In this document: positions 59,308 through 64,000 of the stretch, in pieces
Position numbering within the stretch: the first letter of the stretch is position 1
How the letters are laid out: each line of letters starts with the position of its first letter
Source of the DNA: Solimicrobium sp043758755
GTDB taxonomy: Bacteria > Pseudomonadota > Gammaproteobacteria > Burkholderiales > Burkholderiaceae_D
Direction: 5' to 3'
Length of the DNA stretch: 64,000 nt
Assembly (NCBI GenBank): GCA_043758755.1
Contig: JAYVMW010000012.1
Location: forward strand, 124,001 to 188,000
Translations under genes and position numbers: made by a program
Notes under the pieces: model-generated
Told to the model about the DNA's origin: nothing
The model's database searches: none
Seen by the model: only the letters and a program-made list of their open reading frames with translations

Positions 59308-60528
59308 ATGCAGAAAATTCACTGGAGCTGCCTGTTTTTTTTATGTGCAGTCCTGCTGACGCAAACCTCAACACGCGCAGAAATCAAGCCGGAAAAAGCC
59401 CGCGCAGAAGTGCTTGCTGATCACCACGGCAAACAATGGATCTGGGTATGGGGCAATCGTGCTCCGTCGCAAATTGACGGGCGTGCGTTTCTGTTCAATT
59501 CCGATGGCCGGCAGCTCGGGCAACTGAATACCGGCTTCTGGCCCAACAGTCTGATCGCTTCCGAAAAACGCAACGAACTGTTTTCGGTGGAAACCTATTT
59601 TTCGCGTGGTCTGCGCGGCGAACGCACCGATGTTGTAACGGTGTATGACCCGAAAACGCTGGATGCCAAACGTGAAATAAAAATCCCGCCCAAACGGATC
59701 AATGCATTGTCCAATACCGGTCTGGCCGTCATGTCGGACGATGACCGGTTTCTGCTGGTTCTGAATTACACGCCGGCCCAGTCGATTTCGATTGTTGATC
59801 TGGAATCCAGCCGGTTTGTCACCGAAGTCGAAACTCCCGGTTGTGCCGCCATTTATCCGGCCGGTGCGCGTGATTTCTATTCAATCTGCGGCGATGGTGG
59901 TTTCCTGCATCTGCGTCTGGATAATAACGGCCAGCCGGTATTGCGCGAACGGGTTGCACCGGTATTTGATGCCGCGCATGATTTTCTGACCACCTCGGCG
60001 TCGCGTTCCGGCAATAGCTGGTATTTCATTTCCAGCGAAAACAATGCGTACGCGCTGGAAATGACACCAGAACATTTGAAAGTCACCGGGAAGTGGTCAT
60101 TGGTAACGGATAAAGAGCGCGATAAAAACTGGCGCATCAGTGGTGTTCAGCATACCGCCATCCATCGCGCCAGCGGTCATCTGTTTGTACTCATGCATCA
60201 GGGCGGACCGGAGACACGGGAAGAGCCCGGCACCGAAGCCTGGGTGTTTGATGTCAAGACTCATCAACGTGTCGATCGTATTGAACTCAAGGAACTGAGC
60301 CTGGGTATCGGCGTCACGCAGACCGGCAAGCCACTGCTGTACAGCGTCGATTTCTTTGTGCCCATGCCGTATCTGGCCATGTTATGGGTATTCATCACCC
60401 AGGGTCAGGATGGCATCATGAAAGTGCTGCAGAACTGCATTACGATTTATGATGTGCCGTCAGGAAAACTGCTGCACAAAATCGACGGATTGCCTACCGG
60501 TTATCTGAACATGGTTTTACCCTGGTAA
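59308..60528 (+). CDS. aauB: amine dehydrogenase heavy (alpha) subunit
   Basis: The heavy chain of TTQ-dependent amine dehydrogenases is a seven-bladed propeller that pairs with the TTQ-bearing small subunit in the periplasm. The 406-aa protein has a signal peptide ending STRA. It also has HHGKQWIWVWGNRAPSQIDGR, YFSRGLRGERTDVVTVYDP, RISGVQHTAIHRASGHLFVLMHQGG and a C-terminal GYLNMVLPW, as in methylamine and aromatic amine dehydrogenase heavy chains. AAGGGACGCGCA precedes the ATG. It heads the mau-type cluster. Confidence 0.92.
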   Translation: MQKIHWSCLFFLCAVLLTQTSTRAEIKPEKARAEVLADHHGKQWIWVWGNRAPSQIDGRAFLFNSDGRQLGQLNTGFWPNSLIASEKRNELFSVETYFSRGLRGERTDVVTVYDPKTLDAKREIKIPPKRINALSNTGLAVMSDDDRFLLVLNYTPAQSISIVDLESSRFVTEVETPGCAAIYPAGARDFYSICGDGGFLHLRLDNNGQPVLRERVAPVFDAAHDFLTTSASRSGNSWYFISSENNAYALEMTPEHLKVTGKWSLVTDKERDKNWRISGVQHTAIHRASGHLFVLMHQGGPETREEPGTEAWVFDVKTHQRVDRIELKELSLGIGVTQTGKPLLYSVDFFVPMPYLAMLWVFITQGQDGIMKVLQNCITIYDVPSGKLLHKIDGLPTGYLNMVLPW

Positions 60529-60534
60529 CCCGCG

Positions 60535-61116
60535 ATGGTCCTGCACATTAATCCGCTCGTTGATCCGTTCGTTGTGTACCCGTCCCGGTTCGGTGTAGGG
60601 ATATTGCTGTGCGGTGCTGCCGCGCACAAGCTGCGCGACTTGTCCCGCTTTGAAGCGGTTCTTGGCGGCTATCAGATTTTCCCGGTCTGGTTAATTCCGT
60701 TGCTGGTCAGGCTGGTTCCGGTGCTGGAACTGCTGACCGGCGTGGCGCTGTTTTTTTCCATGAGCGCCGAGTTTGCAGCGCTGGTCAGTGCCACCCTGTT
60801 TCTGGGTTACGGCGTACTGCTGTTTTTCAGTCTGAGGCGCGGAACGCTGGTTGCCGATTGCGGCTGCAGTTTTGGCGGCGCAAAAAATCAGCCGGTCAAT
60901 GTGCCGGTTACGCAACTGAGCAGCGCTCTGATCTGGCGTAATCTGGTACTGAGCTTGATTTCCATGAATCTGGAGCAGGCCATGACACAACGTGATCTGG
61001 GCTTGTTTGATGTGACTGCTATATTTTTATTCACCCTGATCGGCGCAGCTTTTTACACGCTGGCCAATACCCTCATCAGTACGCAACAATCAACCCGGAA
61101 TTTGTTTCATGAATGA
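60535..61116 (+). CDS. mauE: MauE family membrane protein for amine dehydrogenase small-subunit maturation
   Basis: MauE and MauD are needed to make a stable small subunit with its many disulfides. The 193-aa protein has four to five membrane helices and the Cys pair VADCGCSFGGA in a loop, as in DoxX/MauE-like proteins. It starts 6 bases after the heavy subunit stop and overlaps the MauD start by 8 bases, so these genes are one unit. Confidence 0.88.
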   Translation: MVLHINPLVDPFVVYPSRFGVGILLCGAAAHKLRDLSRFEAVLGGYQIFPVWLIPLLVRLVPVLELLTGVALFFSMSAEFAALVSATLFLGYGVLLFFSLRRGTLVADCGCSFGGAKNQPVNVPVTQLSSALIWRNLVLSLISMNLEQAMTQRDLGLFDVTAIFLFTLIGAAFYTLANTLISTQQSTRNLFHE

Positions 61117-61708
61117 AGTTTTAATTATTTCAAATGTCATCAGCTGGATTCTGTTACTCGCTTTGGCACTGATCGTACTGGCTCTGGCGCGCCAGATCGG
61201 CGTGCTGCATGAGCGGATCAAACCGGTAGGTGCGCTGTCGTTTGCCAAGGTAATCAAGGCCGGTGAAGTGGCGCCGGCATTCACCCTGCCTAGTCTGAAT
61301 GGCGGTTCGGTCAGTCTGGGTGGCAAGGCAGTCCGATCGACGCTGCTGTTTTTTCTGTCGCCAGCTTGCCCGGTCTGCAAAACACTGCTGCCGGTGTTGA
61401 AGTCGGTCCAGTTGACCGAGCAAAGTTGGCTGCAACTGGTATTGGCCAGTGACGGCGCAGAAGCCGAACATGTGGAATTCATACGCCAGCAACAACTCGA
61501 AGCGCTGCCGTATCTGCTGTCGCGCGAAGTGGGCATGGCGTACCAGATCGGCAAGCTGCCGTATGCCGTGCTGATTTCTGAACAGGGTGCGGTCAGTGCC
61601 CACGGTCTGATCAATAACCGCGAGCATCTGGAAAGTCTGTTCGAAGCAAAAGCGTTGGCGATGGCCCAAGGAAAAGAGATTGCACATGAAAAAATACTGG
61701 TTCAATAA
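61109..61708 (+). CDS. mauD: MauD family thioredoxin-like protein
   Basis: The 199-aa protein has an N-terminal membrane anchor (about 6-28) and a thioredoxin-like domain with the redox pair C87-P-V-C90 in LSPACPVCKTLL. This suits a periplasmic dithiol enzyme that forms or rearranges the six disulfides of the small subunit. Its 3' end overlaps the small-subunit gene by about 23 bases. Confidence 0.9.
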   Translation: MNEVLIISNVISWILLLALALIVLALARQIGVLHERIKPVGALSFAKVIKAGEVAPAFTLPSLNGGSVSLGGKAVRSTLLFFLSPACPVCKTLLPVLKSVQLTEQSWLQLVLASDGAEAEHVEFIRQQQLEALPYLLSREVGMAYQIGKLPYAVLISEQGAVSAHGLINNREHLESLFEAKALAMAQGKEIAHEKILVQ

Positions 61709-62219
61709 ATTCGACGATGTGACTGAACTGTTGCTGCGCCAGAATGCGCGCACCAGTTCACGCCGCTCTTTTCTGTCGAACTTCGGTAAATCGCTGCTCG
61801 GTATCGGCGCGCTTACGCTGCTGCCGGTGTATCGGGGTGGAGCCAGCGAAAACGTTGATAAGAATAAAGATGAAAGCGGCGACCCGAACAGTTGCGACTA
61901 CTGGCGCAACTGTGCCATCGACGGCTTTTTATGCGGTTGCTGCGGCGGCACCAATACCTCCTGTCCGCCCGGCACCACGCCTTCCGACATCACCTGGATC
62001 GGTACCTGTTTAAATCCGACCGATAAAAAGAATTACATCATTTCCTATAACGACTGTTGCGGCAAAAGTACCTGCGGCAGTTGTGGCTGTCAGCGCGATT
62101 TGAACAACACCCCGATCTACCGCCCGCAGACTTCCAATCACCTGAACTGGTGCAGCGGTTCACAGGCCGGCGTGCCTTACCACTGTTCACTGTCAGTGGT
62201 GCTGGGTGTGAAGGATTAA
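61686..62219 (+). CDS. aauA: amine dehydrogenase small (beta) subunit with tryptophan tryptophylquinone
   Basis: The 177-aa precursor has a Tat-type signal (SSRRSFLSNFGKSLLG) as is usual for these subunits. The two Trp that form TTQ can be placed as Trp104 (ITWIGTC) and Trp155 (HLNWC), exactly 51 apart as in methylamine dehydrogenase. The active-site Asp are Asp79 (AIDG) and Asp123 (YNDCCGK). Many Cys in CGCCGG and CGSCGC fit six disulfides. WIGTC, YNDCCGK and NWC look more like aromatic amine dehydrogenase than methylamine dehydrogenase, but the substrate is not certain. An ATG at 61686 is preferred to a TTG at 61680. Confidence 0.93.
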   Translation: MKKYWFNKFDDVTELLLRQNARTSSRRSFLSNFGKSLLGIGALTLLPVYRGGASENVDKNKDESGDPNSCDYWRNCAIDGFLCGCCGGTNTSCPPGTTPSDITWIGTCLNPTDKKNYIISYNDCCGKSTCGSCGCQRDLNNTPIYRPQTSNHLNWCSGSQAGVPYHCSLSVVLGVKD

Positions 62220-62222
62220 TGT

Positions 62223-62654
62223 ATGAATCTGATGCGCCAGGTTTTGTTGATGCTGATGTGCCTTGCAACGACCGCCGGTGCTACTGAAAAAGTGGTGACC
62301 GACTACATGCTGAACTGCATGGGCTGTCATCTGGATGACGGACGCGGCTATGCATTGCGTGGTGTGCCGACGCTGAGCGGTTATATGGGCAATTTTCTGA
62401 GCGTGCCAGGCGGTCGTGAATTTCTGGTGCAGGTACCGGGTTCGGCGCAATCCGATCTGACTGATGCCGAGCTGGCCACGCTGCTTAACTGGATGCTGCA
62501 TTCCTTCAGCCCGGCGCAGATTCCAGCTGGTTTTGTGGCCTACAGCGCCAGTGAAGTGGGGCAGTTACGGCATCGTCCGCTGGTTGATGTAGCAGGTACC
62601 AGAGCTGCACTGGTGCGCCTGATTGATCAGAACCACGCGAAACAGAACAGGTGA
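62223..62654 (+). CDS. monoheme c-type cytochrome in the amine dehydrogenase cluster
   Basis: The 143-aa precursor has a signal peptide (about 1-20) and one heme site, C32-M-G-C35-H36. Met residues in GVPTLSGYMGNFL could give the sixth ligand. It lies 3 bases after the small-subunit stop, so it is part of the same operon. It is probably an electron acceptor for the reduced TTQ enzyme in the periplasm, but a role in TTQ formation cannot be ruled out. Confidence 0.88.
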   Translation: MNLMRQVLLMLMCLATTAGATEKVVTDYMLNCMGCHLDDGRGYALRGVPTLSGYMGNFLSVPGGREFLVQVPGSAQSDLTDAELATLLNWMLHSFSPAQIPAGFVAYSASEVGQLRHRPLVDVAGTRAALVRLIDQNHAKQNR

Positions 62655-62662
62655 GGATGAAG

Positions 62663-63277
62663 ATGAATAAATGGATGCTGCTGATGATGTTGTCTGGCGC
62701 AGCACATGCAGAAACCCTGCAGCAGAATCTGCCATTGTGTGCCAGTTGTCATGGGGCGCAGGGCGAAGGCAATCAGACTCTGGCAGCACCGCGTCTGGCG
62801 GGTCAGGACCGCGCCTATCTGGAACGCCAGCTGCACAGCTTCAGGGCCGGCAAACGGGGTTACCATCCCGATGATCAGCCTGGCGCAGCCATGCGTGCTG
62901 TCGCTCTCAAATTAAGCGATGCCGAAATTGCAGAGCTGGCCACGCAATTTGGCAGCATTAAAGTGGATAAAAGCGTGAATCAGCGAATGACTGATGTCAA
63001 AGTGGGCCGGGAACTGTACAACACCACCTGTCTGTTCTGTCATGGGCAGTATGCCCAGGGTTATGTCCAGCTGCAAAGTCCGAATCTCAACATTCTGGAG
63101 CCCTGGTATATCAGCGCGCAGATTGCTGCGTATAACAGAGGGTGGCGTGGCGCGGGCGCAGAGCAGGATCTGCCGACCCTGATGATGCGCACCATTGCCT
63201 CGCATCTCAGTACGCAGAAAGAACTGGATGAAGTGAATGCCTATATCGGTTCGCTGTCCGTGCCGCTCAGACCGTGA
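62663..63277 (+). CDS. diheme c-type cytochrome (c4-like) in the amine dehydrogenase cluster
   Basis: The 204-aa precursor has a signal peptide ending AAHA and two heme sites, C26-A-S-C-H30 and C123-L-F-C-H127, in two domains of about 95 residues with RLAGQDRAYLERQL typical of c4-type cytochromes. It probably passes electrons toward an oxidase. It is far shorter than MauG (about 350-400 residues), so it is not a clear MauG. The ATG at 62663 has GAGG 6 bases upstream; it lies just after the stop of the preceding cytochrome gene. Its end overlaps the convergent hydrolase gene by 37 bases. Confidence 0.87.
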   Translation: MNKWMLLMMLSGAAHAETLQQNLPLCASCHGAQGEGNQTLAAPRLAGQDRAYLERQLHSFRAGKRGYHPDDQPGAAMRAVALKLSDAEIAELATQFGSIKVDKSVNQRMTDVKVGRELYNTTCLFCHGQYAQGYVQLQSPNLNILEPWYISAQIAAYNRGWRGAGAEQDLPTLMMRTIASHLSTQKELDEVNAYIGSLSVPLRP

Positions 63278-64000
63278 TTGAACTCGCGTAAGGTGCAACG
63301 AGTGATTACCTCCTGCGTGATCCAGTCGGCAGTCCAGTGGGCTACCTGATCGCGCCATACTCTGGTGGAAAAAGTGTGGTCGGCCCCGTCCAGTTCGCGA
63401 ACGCTGAACCGGGGGCGCCTGAACAGTTGCCGCCATGCTTCAGATGCGCGGGTGGCTTCGGTAAATTCACGCGCGGTCAGATCATTGCCGCTCAGGATGA
63501 TCAATACACCTCCCTGAAATTGACGCAGACCCAGAGCCATGCGCACCGACAGTTCCTGCCCGGTTTCAGGTTCTGCGCTTTGCGCCAGTCGGTATTGGCG
63601 GAAAAACGACCTGCCGGCCTGAATCAAATTCAATTTGCCGCTGACGAGTTTCTTCCAGAATGCCAGCTGAACCACGCGCTGCGGAAAATATTGTTTCATA
63701 TGGGCCTGCGCCTGAGTACGTTCGGTTCTGACCCAGGGATTGGCCATGACCAGGCCGGTTATGCGGTTGTCCTGATGGGCGTAAAAAGCGCAGGCGGTTG
63801 CAGCGTCACACAAGCCCCACAGCACAAATTCCTGGACGCAGGGAGATATGGCGCTGAATGTGTCGAGCGCACAGCGGATATCGTCGTGTATGTTCAGAAA
63901 GTCTCGCTGTTGACCGGTGCTGTCACCCATGCCGCGGAAATCAAAGCGCAAGGTCGCAATACCCTGTTGGGCCAGATGACGCGCCAGCAGGGTAAATTGC
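63241..64000 (-). CDS. exosortase A system-associated hydrolase 1 (5' end outside window)
   Basis: The frame is open to the window edge, with 252 residues visible and FTLLARHLAQQGIATLRFDFRG at the edge. It is an alpha/beta hydrolase with GLCDAATACAFYAHQ (Cys at the nucleophile position), ANPWVRTERTQAQAHM and the final His in DGADHTFSTRVW. This is the pattern of the hydrolases found with exosortase A genes. That would place an exosortase A and polysaccharide locus just right of the window, matching the PEP-CTERM protein here. Its 3' end overlaps the diheme cytochrome gene tail to tail by 37 bases. Confidence 0.85.
   Translation of the reverse strand, partial: QFTLLARHLAQQGIATLRFDFRGMGDSTGQQRDFLNIHDDIRCALDTFSAISPCVQEFVLWGLCDAATACAFYAHQDNRITGLVMANPWVRTERTQAQAHMKQYFPQRVVQLAFWKKLVSGKLNLIQAGRSFFRQYRLAQSAEPETGQELSVRMALGLRQFQGGVLIILSGNDLTAREFTEATRASEAWRQLFRRPRFSVRELDGADHTFSTRVWRDQVAHWTADWITQEVITRCTLREFNHGLSGTDSEPI

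Noticed and set aside
62663..63277. Diheme cytochrome as a MauG homologue
   Set aside because: It is about half the length of MauG and has two c4-like domains; only the number of hemes agrees.
1..64000. CRISPR arrays, prophage, insertion sequences or restriction/defence genes
   Set aside because: No spaced repeats, transposase, phage structural or nuclease-defence gene was seen in the window.

Overview
The window looks like chromosome of a betaproteobacterium of the order Burkholderiales, probably Oxalobacteraceae-like (for example Undibacterium-like). The reasons are the rpsF-priB-rpsR-rplI-dnaB block with Burkholderiales-like protein ends, the PEP-CTERM/exosortase signals, a DUF3141 protein and moderate GC. 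The genus is an inference. No prophage, IS element, CRISPR array or rRNA was seen. One tRNA (Pro-CGG) is present.

Layout. 1-16.4 kb is mostly housekeeping: mobA (cut by the window edge) and moaA, rmuC, a patatin lipoprotein, an NlpC/P60 hydrolase, the ribosomal/replication block rpsF-priB-rpsR-rplI followed by dnaB, a phosphate uptake pair (DUF47 plus Pit), cysK, an EF-hand protein, trhP, and two tandem HDOD-domain genes. 16.5-23.7 kb holds tRNA-Pro, a membrane-anchored GH5 glycosidase, an unrecognised protein with an F-box-like segment and six about 40-residue repeats, a DUF3141 hydrolase with a histone-H1-like tail, and a GNAT enzyme.

24.4-39.5 kb is the most interesting part. An IclR regulator of PcaR type faces a tightly packed operon encoding a class III transaminase, CatIJ-type 3-oxoadipate CoA-transferase, a basic-amino-acid (LAO/HisJ-type) ABC importer, an aminoaldehyde-type dehydrogenase, a second class III transaminase, an M81 (MlrC-like) metallopeptidase, an S9 peptidase, a P1/DmpA-type aminopeptidase and a PcaF-type thiolase. 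Read as a pathway, this could import a diamino acid with a 3-amino group such as beta-lysine, convert it through 3-aminoadipate to 3-oxoadipate, and cleave that to succinyl-CoA and acetyl-CoA. Two exported peptidases and one predicted cytoplasmic hydrolase may supply it from peptides. This is a hypothesis from gene content.

39.5-56.5 kb is accessory. It contains a decayed Rieske oxygenase, an SRPBCC gene with no good start codon, a GST, a 2-hydroxyacid dehydrogenase relative lacking its catalytic arginine, a secreted S53 peptidase and a giant Gly-rich PEP-CTERM protein (both behind good sigma-54 promoter matches), three small Cys-tailed membrane proteins of unknown role, an SDR/permease pair, a doubly deleted serine hydrolase, a sterol desaturase pair, a nitrilase and a thioesterase. 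56.6-63.3 kb is a TonB-dependent receptor divergent from a tryptophan-tryptophylquinone (TTQ) amine dehydrogenase cluster with two c-type cytochromes but no visible mauF or mauG. The right edge cuts an exosortase-A-associated hydrolase gene, which supports a PEP-CTERM sorting system in this genome.
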